Source: Linnemannia elongata (lineage: Eukaryota > Mortierellomycota > Mortierellomycetes > Mortierellales > Mortierellaceae). Taken from it: a stretch of 64,000 nucleotides of DNA. Both the position numbers and the translations under genes were made by a program. The DNA is taken from positions 62,001-126,000 of the forward strand of contig JAXBDG010000002.1 in NCBI GenBank assembly GCA_036320915.1, given 5' to 3'. The notes beneath the pieces were generated by a model that was not told where the DNA came from, did no database searches, and worked only from the letters and a program-made list of their open reading frames with translations. Below are positions 23,801-36,200 of the stretch, piece by piece. Numbering within the stretch: position 1 is the stretch's first letter; the number at the start of each line of letters is the position of its first letter.

Positions 23801-24957
23801 GCAGCGGCGGCCAACAGAGGCTGAGGCATTGATACATCTACTGAGCCGCCGGGGGTGATGGGTGAGGCTGGGCGTTTCTTGGCACGGCACCCCTCGCGAG
23901 AACGCCAGTTCGGAACAGCGAGCCCACGCCGGGGATGTTCCACAGACTTGCGAGTGATAGTCGTCATGGTCGATTGGTCGTGTCCGTTCCCGCGCACCGT
24001 TTCCTTTGTCATTGAAAAATCGTCCTGTCCATGCAGCTCCAGTCGCTGGCTCGAATTGTGTGCGTTGCTATTGACTGTTGGGTGGGAGCTGCTGTGCTCC
24101 GAAGCCGATTTGAGTGCTCGTTGATGCGCCGACGCACTGAGGTTGAACAAGGCATCCTCCAGCTATTAATAAGCGATAGTACAATTAAAAGAATGAAAAC
24201 GAGTGTGGGATGAACAAAGTGTTTTTTTTTTTTCAGTGGTTAAGTTGCATGGTCGGTGAAATGGAATCACCTCCGCAAAGGCTTTCGGCAAACAAGAGAA
24301 TACACGCAAACAGGGTGGTGGTGGTGAGAAGCAGGGTGAAGGGGATACGAGGAAAGAGAGGAAGAGGGATATTGCGGGATGTGGTCACAAGACCCTCCCC
24401 TTTTGTTTGCTCCAGTTCATTACCTGGCCCATGGTGTGCTCGTTCTCCTGGTTCTCCCTGAAAAAGGTTGGTTGTCCATTGAGATCAAAACAAAACTTTT
24501 TCAAGGCGGGCGGGGTGGGGGTATCAGCGAGGGGAAAGATCTTTGGGTCAAGGTTGGCGGGTATTGGGGGAGGCTTGAAGTAGAGTGGCGGGTATTCTGT
24601 CGAAGTTGTTGTTGTGGTGGTGACGACGGTGGTTGTAGTCATGGGTGCGAGGGAGAAGGTGGTGGAGGTGGGCTTGCGACGGGTCGAGGACGAGGCACGG
24701 CGAGCGGAGGGTTCGGTCGCAGATGACTTTTCTGAGGGGTGTCTGGTACTGGCAGGGTTCATATCTGTGTCAATGTGTGAGTTACTTGAGTTGATTGCGT
24801 TTGCGGCGGCGGCAGCTGTGGCGGAACGATGGAGAGCGGAGCGGGTGGTTCTGGTGGATTGAGAGGCGGAAGAGGATGAGGATGAGGACTGGGGAAGACT
24901 TGGAGGGGTGGGAGGAGACTGGACAGAGTGAGTTCTCTGTGGGCGGCTTGGATTCAT
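20880..24957 (-). CDS. cdc4: Cdc4/Fbw7-type F-box WD40 protein, SCF substrate receptor
   Basis: Exons 24957-24424, 24162-21657, 21522-21173 and 21062-20880 sum to 3573, giving 1190 aa. A long disordered Ser/Thr-rich N-terminus (residues 1-~500) is followed by a Cdc4-type D-domain (~505-545, MIATFDALPSSLQSYMLF). The F-box (~549-590) reads LLPIELSRNILRFLDGRS. WD40 repeats run from ~780 to ~1120, with repeated GH and VWD/IW motifs such as GHEGGVWALQYRGN and SGSYDCTVRVWN, about eight blades as in Cdc4. A Gly/Ala/Pro tail ends the protein. Known role: recruiting phosphorylated substrates (cyclins, CDK inhibitors) to Skp1-Cul1 for ubiquitination, in the nucleus. The blades resemble budding-yeast Cdc4 more than Met30. 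The start lies in exon 1; an internal start in exon 2 would lose only disordered sequence. Confidence 0.92.
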
Positions 24958-25654
24958 GGTGTGGGTGTGGCACTTGGCTAACTGCAGTCAATCTAGAGGT
25001 TGGAAAGAGAAAAAAAAAAAGAATAAAAAAAAAAAAGGATGAGATGGGGAAGGTCATAGGGTGAGTGTATGTCTTGGATGGTTGGTTGTTTTTGTTCGCT
25101 TATTTGTTTGTTGTTTGTGTGTTGTTAGGATGTGTTTTTTGGGGGGGAGGGGATATGTGTCGTTGATGGGTTGAGTGTGCTTGCGAACAAAGAAAGGGGC
25201 GGGGGCAGAGGCAGAGAGGCAGAGAGAAGGACATACAGGTGTAGCAAGGACTGTAGTGTTAGGCAGTGAGTGTGTACTGTGTATTGTATGTATGTTTGGG
25301 TGAGGTGAAAAGAAGGAAGGGTAAATAGGGTGGAGAAGGGAGTGAATATGTGAGTGTGGGTGGAGCAAGGAAGTGAGGAAAGGAAAAGAGAGAAGAGAAG
25401 GAAAGGAAGAGGTGGATATGTGGGGAGGAGTAAGAGTGAGCAAGAGCAAGTAAGGTTGTGTTCAAGGAGATAGAGAAGAGAGAGGAGGGCGGTGGAGAAT
25501 AAGGGAGGCAGGAGATGAGGGAAGGGGTGAGGAGGAGAGAAGGGGGAGAAAGGAGGGAAGAAAAGAAAGAAAAAAAAAGGTTGGAGAAGAAAGAAATAAA
25601 AAAGAAGGGAAAAAGCACAGAGACAGAGATGGGGAAAAAAAGAAGAGAGGACAT

Positions 25655-25782
<128 letters not shown>

Positions 25783-26727
25783 AGAGAGTGGAACAAAAGG
25801 ATATCCAATCCGCGCAACCATACACAAACCAGTCAAATAAATACTCCTCTATTCAACCCACAGACAATCGATCAGATCACCCTCAATCCTCACCACTCCG
25901 TTGTGCTTAGATGGGATACAACATACTCTCATCTGTATTAAGGGACACCCTTCTTTTTTTTTTTTTTTTTTCTTTTCTTTTCTTTTCAACATCATCTTCT
26001 ATCAATAACCGCGGCAGAAAAAAAAAAGGAACCAGAAAGAATAAAAGGGTGGATCTGCGCTGCCCGGCGAGGCTGTTTGTCAGCACCAGCCAGCCATTCA
26101 TCAGCGCCAAGGCATAAACAAGAAAATGATTTGTTTTTTTTTGTAGGTTGTGTTACGAATCAAGTTAAAAAAAAAGGCTATTTTTTTTTTTCACTTGGTT
26201 GGTGGCCCATGGTGAGAATAGGATTTCGTTACCTGTTTGGGTGGCCAGGTTGCGTAAGTGTTATGTTTCTGTATGAGTGTCTGTAAATCTGATGTTGGTG
26301 GAGAAAGGAACGAGGAGTAAGAGGGTACCCTCGAAAAAAAGTTTGTAAAGCAAAGCTGGAAACAAAAAAAAAAGGGAAGGAGCAAAGGTGCTCAAGTAAG
26401 AGAACAGAAGAGAGGCTGGCGGAATCAAAGAGCTTACAACGAAAGGACGACGACGAGACAGGACAGTGTGTGCGTATACAGTTCAACTAACAAATATGTG
26501 CTGGCGTAGAGAGAGAGTGTGTGTGTGTGTGAGATGATGAGAGGGTAACGAGGAAGGAGGATGATTCGAGTTGGTGATCGGAGAGGAGAGGTGGAGACGA
26601 TGATGGCAATAAAGGATAGAAAAGCAAGGAACGAGTTAAACAAGTGGAGATGGTGGCGATGGATGTGAGAAAGGGAAGGGCGATGAAGAAAAGAAGAGAC
26701 AGGTCAAAAACAGAAGAACAGAAGAAT

Positions 26728-26728
<1 letters not shown>

Positions 26729-26764
<36 letters not shown>
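26729..26764 (+). repeat. poly-A tract, 36 A
   Basis: An uninterrupted A run between cdc4 and bzz1 in otherwise unremarkable intergenic sequence. Confidence 0.85.
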
Positions 26765-26765
<1 letters not shown>

Positions 26766-27324
26766 AAAAATGTACTGTGTGCAGTGTAAATCTTTTTTTT
26801 TTCTTCATTTCTCATTTCTCATTCTATTGCGGGGTTCGAAGGATCTCATTTTCTTCATTCGATGGATCGATCGTAGCCACCCAAAAATACCGAATGGTGT
26901 TTCCTAATGAAGAGTATCATTCATTGGGTTGCCAGGTAGGATCCCCTTTTTCCTTTTTTTCCCTTCTTTCTTGAAATAGTCTCGCATGGGCCACCCTGTG
27001 TCTTGCGTCTTCTTCCTGGGGTTAAAAAAGGGTTCACCTGTGCACATCATTGAAAACATCCCCTCAAAAATAAAATATAAACCATTGAACGAACTGCAAG
27101 AACTGTCATCCCCTTGTGCAAGGGGTTGTTGCTGGTGTTGTTTTGTGTATCGGTGTTGTGGTTATTGTTTGTTAATCAAGCCTGACGAGAATGGAAAAAA
27201 AAAAGAGTCCAACCAACGATCCTTGTCTTTATTAAGTGCTGTACACAGGGACAGCCCTGCCTTAGTGCCAACTCCCTGGATTGGTCATCATCTCCCCCGT
27301 CTCTCGCTCTGAAGAACTCAATGC

Positions 27325-30300
27325 TCAAATGAGCTCGACATAGTTGGCTGGGAATTGGGCTGTCACTCCACGCAATGTACCTATCATATTTCCCACAAAA
27401 CACACCATTGTTAATAATGGGAACAAAAGAAATAATATACAGAACGGCCAAATAAAAATAATGGGAGCGGGAAATCGAGAGCAATGCAATGGGAATGCGT
27501 AAATAGGAGAGGGAGAGTAGGTGGAGGATCATGGACCAAAGAAGGCATCGTCACCGTCATCGTCATTATCATATATGATCATGAGCAACGTTTGAAAAAG
27601 CCGTTCTTTTCATCCTTCTGTCGTCTTAAGTGTTCTTACCTTCCCACCAGCCTTCTGAGCAATCAGTACTGGTCAAGACGACAATGTCACCTTCGCGAAT
27701 CGTGAGCTCAAGGTTGGACTGTGCATCATAGTCGTACAAAACTCGCACTAGCGCAAATAAAGAATATACCAAGAGAAACGTTTGCATCAAAAAGAAAACG
27801 AGATCCCGTTGTTAGAGTTTTCTGTACGTTCTTGCGTAGTTATGCTTGAGGGAATATCAACGAACATGTCTTAGATGATTACCTTTCTGTATGGGTGCTG
27901 GTTCGGTGGGTGCCTCATAAAACTGCTCCATCTCGATATAACTCAAAGGAATCAATCCCGACGACCCATTCACCTGACCCGTCACCCACCCCGAGTTATC
28001 TATGTCGTACGTATCGAAAAAGTCAAGATTAGTACACCGTACACGCTTATCGAAATTGAACCAAGGAAAAGAAACACAAAAGCCGAGGTAGCATACCGTC
28101 GTCGCCTTCGAGAATAGTGACCACATCGCCAACGCGCACGGTGAGTTCGCCAGGACTGCTGGCATCATAGTCATAGATGACATGAGCCTGCAATTGGTTC
28201 AGCGACCCATGCGATCCAGCCTGAGGAGCGCCTCTCTTGTTTGTCTGGGGACTCCGAGCAGCAGCAGCAGAGGTAGCAGCGCCTGCACCTGCACCCGCCA
28301 GAGCGCCAGAAGACGACGACGATTCGCGAAGAGAAGCCCGATGTTTGAGCTCGGAAATCGGCGTCCCTGTGGGGGCAAGCTCTGGTGGAAGACTTGACAA
28401 GGTACTAAAAGTCGAGGTCGGGGACGATGCCGAGGGTGGACCTCCACCCAGGATCGAATTCCTTTGAGCTTTGGCTCCTCCCTTGACGTTACTGCAGTTG
28501 GGAGGCACCTTCATCTCACACTTGGAGTGGCAGTTGAACCCACAGTCCCTGCACGTAAATCCTTGTTTCGCAATGCCCCAAATGGTCGACTGACAATAGT
28601 CGCATGATGTCGGGATGGTGAACGATGCAGCCTTGAAATCATGGGGTTGGTTCTGGACTCCCGTATCTACGGTAGAGGGGAAAATGATAAATTACAGCGG
28701 GAAAGTTGCAATGGAAGAAAAGAATTAAAAAAAAACAGTTAGGATCATGTCCCCTTCTGTCAACTTGAAACGCCCAACTTGATTTTCTGTCTTTGGCCTC
28801 GACCATGGCGTAATGAACAAACGCATAGCATCGAGATGCCCGTAATCGATATAGTACCTCCTATCGTCTGGACAATGGTGTTGATCTCGGCCTCATAGAG
28901 TGCACTCATGGTCTGAAGGACAGTGATTGTTCGAGATGCTTCCAAGATGCTCTCCTGCACCTCTTCTGGATCGCCTAGACTGTTGTTCTCGATATAGGCA
29001 TTCTTGAGATTAAACAGTCCTTCCATGTCCTTGAGTCGACCGTTGATGTCCACCGTCGTTTGTGCTTGCTTCCTTCTCAACTTCATCAATTTGTTGCTCA
29101 AGAATACCCTAGCATTATCATCCAGCACCAGTTCCTCCTATTTTCGATACAACATAATTGTGATTAGAATGATATTTCTCGTTCCCTTCCCTGTTCGGCT
29201 ACTTTGAGAACATCGATCATAACGGAAAAACTTACAGTGTCATTAAAGGTGTGCGAAGATTCGAAAGGCAAATCCAGAGGCGCTGTCCAGGCCGATCGAT
29301 GAGTGCGGACAAAAATGGCAGAATCAATAGAGGCATCCACTGCCTGAACTGCCTGCAACATCGAGTCCAAGTGCGTCTGAGCGTCCGTGTTCAACTTGGA
29401 TTCCAGACGAATGTAGCCCTCCCACACCTCCTTCAATCCATCAATGCGGCTCTCATCCAGTGCTTGCATGTTCTAGTAAGGGTGAAGGATGGTGGACTCA
29501 TGGTCAACATTGAGCAATTTGAGGTATCCTTGCGCTGCCCTGGCAGTCTCTCCTTGATGAGACTTACGTTGGACAATTCTGGGAGGTCCTGGTCATAGTA
29601 CTTTTTACGGTGTGCGTTGAGAACCTGCAGCGCCAACACATACGAGTTCTATTCAATAAATTAGTAAGAAATTGCAAACGGGAGTTAGCATAGTACAAAG
29701 CACAAGTGAATATGATACACCAATAACTAATAGATGCGTGCATCAACTAGCTTCAACGTACTTTGTTGTTATTCATATCCAAAATATCCTGGTAATACGA
29801 ACGCTTGAGTTTCTCCTGGTTCTTTTCATCGTAGGCGCGTTCTTGCTTTTGCTTGGAGTTCTCGACCTCTTCACAGCTAGCATCGTACTTGGCCTTTGCT
29901 TTGTCGCGTTCCTGAGCAGACTTTTCACGTTCCGCTAGCAGTTTTTGTGCGAATTGGACGTGCTATTCAACAGTTATAGTACAATAGAATAAAGATTGGC
30001 ATTATTATGATTGTTAGAGTGAATAGTCAATGATCCGTTGCGCTGTTAGTAAGGGGGTCCTATTTACCTTCTTGCGCGCTTCATCTTTCTTGGTAGCCAA
30101 AACCTTGAGCGGGTCATAGACTTTGGAAATAAGATTCTCTGAGAATTGTTGCCTATCCCGTGAAAGCGCCTCCGTATCGTTCAGGATGGCTGTCCATGCT
30201 CTGGATGTAGTTCTAAGAAAAGCAGAAGCCGGATTTGTAAAAAGATCGGCGCGTTAGCGTCAATCGTAATGGTCGCTGGTTCTGTTATGGTACCAACTCC

Positions 30301-30872
30301 TGTGCTCACATTCGTGCGCGTCATATTTCTTGAGTTTGCACGTACGCTCCGTCATTGAGAGCAGGGTCAAAGTCGGGCTCCAAAGGTGAAGCAGGGACTC
30401 CTCCGTTCTGGGTGGTGAGCGAAGTCTTTTTCTCCTTCTTGTGTTGATACTTTCGAACAAGTGCTTCGATCCTGTGGGCATAATCCCGCTCGATGTTGGC
30501 TCTTTCCTTGCAAAAGTCTCTGAATTCGTTTAGGAACGATATGCCGTTGACGAGATGCTGGTTGATGGTCGGTATTTGGTCCTATTATAGGTGTAAAGTG
30601 TAAAGGACAAGGGACAACACCCATAGAGGGAAACGAGGAAGCAAACGATCGTTAGCTATTTCTGTCTGTCTGTCTATCTGTCTGTGCGCGTGAGCAACGA
30701 ACAGCTCTCACTTCAAGTCTTGGCAAGGCATACAGCCTTCAACGCACTCCTTTTGACAACAATTCAACTTGGCATTGATATTGCAAACGAAGAGATGTGT
30801 GTTGCGACGTACTTTAAGCTCGGCACCAAAGGCGCCTGGTTGTGCCTGTGAGTACAGACTAGCGGTATCCAT
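27325..30872 (-). CDS. bzz1: Bzz1-like F-BAR / C1 / tandem SH3 protein
   Basis: Eleven exons: 30872-30813, 30581-30346, 30212-30068, 29962-29762, 29648-29568, 29472-29236, 29137-28858, 28666-28097, 27999-27883, 27747-27640, 27380-27325. They sum to 2091, giving 696 aa. The F-BAR domain covers residues ~10-270 (FLNEFRDFCKERANIERDYA). A coiled region precedes a C1 zinc finger (~residues 422-470: HDF...CDYC...CRDCGFNCHSKC). A Ser/Ala/Gly linker leads to SH3-1 (VIYDYDASSPGELTVRVGDV) and SH3-2 (VLYDYDAQSNLELTIREGD), which ends the protein with ANYVELI. This architecture is that of fungal Bzz1, which bends membrane and activates Las17/WASP-Arp2/3 actin assembly at endocytic sites. No domain appears damaged. 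The first exon is just 20 codons. Confidence 0.93.
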
Positions 30873-31598
30873 GAGAGTGTGGGTTAGTGTGCGTTATACG
30901 GGTGTGGCTGTGTATCCGTGTGCTTGGAGTGCGTGTTTAATGAATGAGTCCGTGAGCTCGAGGGTGTGTCGAGTGTTGTCGTTGTTGAATGGGAATTGTT
31001 GGGTGAGAAAGAGAGAGGAGTGAATGTGTGTGCGGGTGAAGGAGGGAAGGCGGGAAGGCGGGCGGGTGAGGGGGGAAGAAGGAATAGAAAAACAAAAGTT
31101 AGGGGAAAGAGGAACTCGCACCTGTTCAACAGACAAGAGCAAAAATAGGTCTAAAAGATGACCATGCACACTCTGGCTGGCTGCGTGACTGCACTGCGCC
31201 GAAAAAACTGACAAAGATAAAGGGGACGAGCGACCAACTGATAACATATACATCTTTGGCGTTCTGAATGGCAATTAGAACGTATCTCCAGTCATAGCAT
31301 CGTATTGTGATACTTGTTCTCTCGCAGAACCATTTGTGTAGCTACTCGTCACCATGCTCAAGAGTAGCCAACTGACGTTTTTTTTCCGTTCGTTGGCGCA
31401 CCTGCGCTACCCACATTCTGTAATGTGCCACCAACTGGTCAAAATCACCTGACTTGTTTCAATTTTTGAGAGATTTGAATCCAGTTAAGGGGCTCTAATG
31501 GATGGATTGAATTTCCCCCAGAAAAAAAAACAATTGATAACGAGCGTGCAAGTGAGCAAGTTCACAGTTCTCTCTCTTACTTCTCCCGAATTTCAGAA
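30873..31598. promoter_or_regulatory. divergent promoter region of bzz1 and eL22
   Basis: 726 bp lie between two divergently transcribed starts. The eL22 side ends in a pyrimidine-rich leader (TTCTCTCTCTTACTTCTCCC) typical of highly expressed ribosomal protein genes. I see no unambiguous TATA box and no other gene. Confidence 0.55.
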
Positions 31599-32241
31599 AT
31601 GGCCCCCACCGTGAGTGACCTTAACTTCATTCACCTCTTACAAGGCAGCAAGGATCGGGACCCAGGAATCGGGAACATAACGAGGGAGGACTCGTGCGCT
31701 ATGTCAAGGACGACTACAACGCCTCTTAACTGGACTATGATTCATTACAGGCATCATCATCGATTCGACATTCGGGATTCAACCCAACATCGACATTCAA
31801 CTTGTCACTCTGCCACTTTTTGCTTTTCTTTTTTGGAATGGCCCTCAACTGACCCACCACGCCTTCTATCACCTCTACACCAACTTATAGAAGGTTAGCA
31901 AGAAGGTCTCTTACAAGTTCGTCATCGACTGCTCCGGCCCCGCCGGTGACAAGATTTTCGATGCCTCGGCTTTCGAGAAGTTCCTCCACGATCGCATCAA
32001 GATCGAGGGCCGCACTGGTGGTTTGGCCGACAAGGTCACCATCGTCCGTGGTGATGACGCCAAGATCACCGTCACCGCCAACCAGGAGTTCTCCAAGCGT
32101 TACCTCAAGTACCTTACCAAGAAGTTCCTCAAGAAGCACCAGCTCCGTGACTGGCTCCGTGTCATTGCCTCGGACAAGGGTACCTATGAGCTCCGTTACT
32201 TCAACATCGCCAACCAGGACGAGGATGAGGATGAGGAATAA
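31599..32241 (+). CDS. rpl22: 60S ribosomal protein eL22
   Basis: Two exons, 31599-31610 and 31891-32241, give 363 nt and 120 aa. The first exon encodes just four residues (MAPT) and is followed by a 280-nt intron, a pattern common in ribosomal protein genes. The protein body ([17 protein letters not shown], then [12 protein letters not shown] and [20 protein letters not shown]) is unmistakably eL22, with the typical acidic tail EDEDEE. It is a component of the large subunit on the exit side. The sequence is complete for the family length. AATAAA follows at 32323. Confidence 0.96.
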
Positions 32242-32322
32242 GCGCGCCTTCCCAAACACGAGCTTTACCTTTCAATTTGAATTCAACACTTGGTCTCTTT
32301 TTCCCATTTTATTTTCCTGCTG

Positions 32323-32328
32323 AATAAA
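32323..32328 (+). terminator. polyadenylation signal of eL22 gene
   Basis: AATAAA 82 bp after the stop codon, followed by AC-rich sequence. Confidence 0.55.
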
Positions 32329-34037
32329 AAGGGACGATGAACGTCGAAAACACATACAAAAAACAATTGCTTCCTTACATATAAACAAGGCGAGATGAAG
32401 ACGAGCCTGCGCTAGTCGCAAATCACAACTTCTGAAGACTTCTTTGCAACTCGCTCTTTCTCAGTCGTCATTCGGAACCGTCTTCAAGGATCACCTCATT
32501 ATCATGGAAGAGCTCTCTCCGTCGTTTAGCAGGATACTATTTGCCGTGGATAGTTTTTGGTGGAGCAGCATGCCGTGAGGGTCTTCCGGGTATGGCATGA
32601 GGACACATTGCAAGGAGAGTCTATCGTCACTGGCACTATCTCACACCATCCACTCTCCCTCTTCCTTTTCTGGACCACACACCAACTCCTCACACACACA
32701 CAACAATATCAGCTGCAGTCAAGGAGAATCCATGTCGGATTGTCGACCATTGGGAGTAAAATGCTTGGAGCCATTGGTACCAGGAGATATTTTTTCTTAT
32801 TCGCAGTGGAGAGAGCATTTGGCAGAGGATAGAGGATTAGACTCTGCGTCGTTGGGAGTGAAGGAAAAGGCTTTGTAGGACCGAAGGAACATCTTCTTTG
32901 TCAAGCAGGAGCATTGGAGGATGGCATTGAATACAGAGAGGAGCGATGTGTTGTAATATGGCAACGCTGCGGATGCTGAGCGAGACCAAACGAGAGGGTT
33001 GCTTCTTTCTGGAACAGGAGGTGTTGTTGTATTGTTTGGAAGATCGAGATCGGATCGTGTCTTTTTCATGGATTTCAACACCATCAAAGATCATACCAGT
33101 ACCTCCTTTTTCGGATCTTCACTTTACAGGAGGATTCACTTGCAGGATGATCAAGTTGATCGTCGATGATCAAAACGAAGGATGATCATGATCGTTTTTT
33201 TGTTTCTGGCAGGGCTGATGGTTGTTGTTGAGATCTATGGAGGGAGGGTTGATGGAGATCGGTCGAGATCAAAGGATGCTTTGGGAGAGAGGATCATTGG
33301 TTTAGCTGTCAGATCGAGACGGGGAGGATGAAGGTTGTTAATGTTGGATGGGAAGATCATCTGATTCGAACGATTTGGTGGCAGCAGTGATGGTGGCTAT
33401 TGGAGTGGATCTGATTTCAGAGTGCGAAGTGTGAGCGAGATCCAATTCAGCATGGCAGTGAGAGTGTGAGGTTGGTCAGGATCATGCCCTGACTGAGTGT
33501 GAGTGGAGGATCAATCTTTTTTTTCATTCAGGATGGGAATAGTGTTCTGTTGACAGCGACAGTGAGAGAGCTGCAGGAGGATGGGGATGACGAGGGGGTA
33601 TCCAGATCGGCGTCATTGGGCTGGGAGGGGAGTCTCCAAGCTGGCAGCTTGTATCGGCAGGGATTGATCAGCCCTTTAGCTGTAGTTCACATTTTCAAAA
33701 GGACACCTCTGTGGGTGCGGTCAACAAATGTCGGTGGACACTCCAGACCAGGATCATGGAATGAACTACTACCATGCCTCAAAAGCAAAATAAAATCGCA
33801 TTGTCGATCCATACTGGATCACTTCTCGGCTACTTTGCGTGGTGACCCTTACCCAGGCCATTTGATGTGAACGATGCATGCATAGACCGATGATGGGGGC
33901 GACGGTCTTTATGGCCTGGACTGACATGCAGCATTCATGCTGATATGAATCGAGACTGACACCGCAACAGACTTGCCCAAAGTGCTCACTCATCATATCT
34001 TTCATGTCTTGCAATTGTCTTGTCTCTGTCCTCTCCT

Positions 34038-34040
<3 letters not shown>

Positions 34041-34072
<32 letters not shown>
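34041..34072 (+). repeat. poly-T tract, 32 T, upstream of SRA1-like gene
   Basis: Uninterrupted T run about 95 bp before the ATG at 34167; likely promoter or leader. Confidence 0.8.
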
Positions 34073-34073
<1 letters not shown>

Positions 34074-34166
34074 ACTTTTGATATTTTTAACCCACTGCTC
34101 ATCATCTCTCTCTTTGCTGTTCTTCTTCTTCATCTCCCATCAACCTCAAGAAAGAAATACAAAACC

Positions 34167-36139
34167 ATGGACGCGTCAAACAGGACCAACGAAGACAACA
34201 TCACCCAAGACACCATCAACAACGAAGAGGCACAGGACAACTTTGATACCTCCTCATTCTCTGCACCTCTTGGCGCACCCCCACTGCCAACCTTTAAACC
34301 TCGCAAGAACAACAGAGTTTCTGTCTCATATCCTCCCCCCACCACATCATCACCAACAGGAGCATCAGAATCCGTATCAACAGGAGAACTTCTCACAGCA
34401 GCAACGTCCTTGCCCTTGGCGGGAGGTGGACCTCCAGGGCTCATTGGATCTTCACGCCATGGAGCAACTCCCTCGCCTCCTCCACCAGCTGGGGGGATGA
34501 AGTTGCCTCCACCTCCCATGAAGGGTGCTGGGACTGGACCTTCGCCTATTCCTTATACTAAGGGAGATTTCCGAACTGCTGCTATTGACAACCACTGGAA
34601 CGATCCTCCCACCAAGGTATATCATCACTTTTGATCATCACGAATACACTCAACGTGCACAGAAGGAGGAGGATTTTAAAAAAAAAATGGAGTTGGGTCC
34701 TGCTTGCCATGTGCTTTTTTGTTTTTGTTTTTGCTGGGGCAAATTATGAATTCCGTTTGTGCTCAAGAATGAGAACAACTCAAAAAAAAATATACTACTT
34801 GTTTTTCTTATGCACTCACGCCTTTTGACATTTTCACGGTGTATTATCTTAGATCTTTGAGAAAACAGCCAAGAAGGATGATGCGGCAGCGTACGACTTT
34901 GGACCTATGAACGAGACCCTGACCAGGATTATCAAAGAGTGCTCTGCTCACGTACCCGTAAGTCTTCTACTCATCTAGGAGCAGACCACAAGAGGCAGTA
35001 TGCATGCAGCGAGGAGAAGTGGGGAAGATCACGTTACATTGGGACAACTGGAACACTGGAGTTTGGGTAGAACAGGATTCAGGGGTTGTTCGTGGACACA
35101 GGCAACAGCGGCGACACAAGGATGTCCAACCATACAACAAAGTTGTCAGGATAGTTTTGTCCAGGGTTAGATGATGTATGAGTGACCAAGAGCAGGACAG
35201 GATGATCGAAAGCGGGAAAAGACCTAGTGAGAGAGTGAGCGTGCGTGAGTATCGGAGAGAGAGAGAGAAGAGAGATGAGATGAAAACAGGGCATTATCAA
35301 CAACAACAACAACAAAAGGGAGAGCACAGGTGTATGCGGATTAATGCAAGTCGAAAAAGAAAAAAGACAAAAAAGGCGAGCGTGTAAGAGAGGGGGCTGA
35401 TGAAGAGAGTTTTTCGAGAGGAGGCACAGATAGGATGCATTGTGTGATGTTGGTAGGGAGGAGGAGGGAAGGGTGGCAGTAATTGGCACGCGTTCGCACG
35501 CTAAATAGTCCTACGGACCAAACGGCACTCCAAAAATTCAAACAGTGGCACGCGTCGGGATGTAGAGGTGGTTACGTCTTTTTACTGGAAAAGGGGAAAA
35601 GCGACGAGGGCTAGGAGGCAAACCTAGACTATCTTCTTCCGAAAAGAAGGCAACAGTCGACTTTGAACAAGGACAAAAACCGGGACCTGTGTGCATCATC
35701 TTCCGGAAGAAGTATTATTTAATGTTGCATATCGTGTCCAGCATTCTCAACAACAACAAAATGAGTAACCGGCTGATCTTTCCCCGCGGAAGAAGAACAG
35801 CCCATCGGCCACTGTACTTCGCCTTGTTTGTTCAACAACAACGGTCGAAAACAGAGAATATCATCTTTCTCACAGCTCGGATGACATGGGATCCAAGCGC
35901 TCATCTATCCCCATCTCCCTCTCTATCTCTTTTTATAATCGACGAATCTAGGCGCCTCAAAAGCGGATGTTTGAAGACACCACCAAGAGGCTCCAGTCCT
36001 TGCAAGAGCAGATGCAAAACGGAACTGTCAAGGAGCGTGTCGTTGTCCCTCTGGGCGAAATGATCGAAGGTACTGTACTCTTTACGCCACGCCACACCCT
36101 GTTTATTTTCTCTCAGTCCACAACTAACGCATGCATAAG

Positions 36140-36200
<61 letters not shown>

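Larger units (their letters stand above)
32242..34166. other. intergenic region with GATC-dense island and T32 tract
   Basis: 1.9 kb between eL22 and the SRA1-like gene, both on the plus strand. No gene is supportable. A stretch at 32597-32878 has an open frame with a plausible second half (about 45 codons) but ends in stop codons and could be a decayed coding remnant. From ~33040 to ~33840 the motif GATC is strongly over-represented. T32 occurs at 34041-34072, 95 bp before the next start codon. Confidence 0.55.

Noticed and set aside
32597..32878. 93-codon frame between eL22 and the SRA1-like gene
   Set aside because: Only about 45 codons have protein-like composition; stops follow and no splice partner is found. 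It was noted as possible relic only.
33499..33870. 123-codon frame within the GATC-rich island
   Set aside because: No recognisable domain, starts in a T-run, and composition follows the GATC repeats.
35079..35489. 136-codon antisense frame in the 994-nt intron
   Set aside because: Leu/Ser/Pro-rich low complexity; no splice or domain support.
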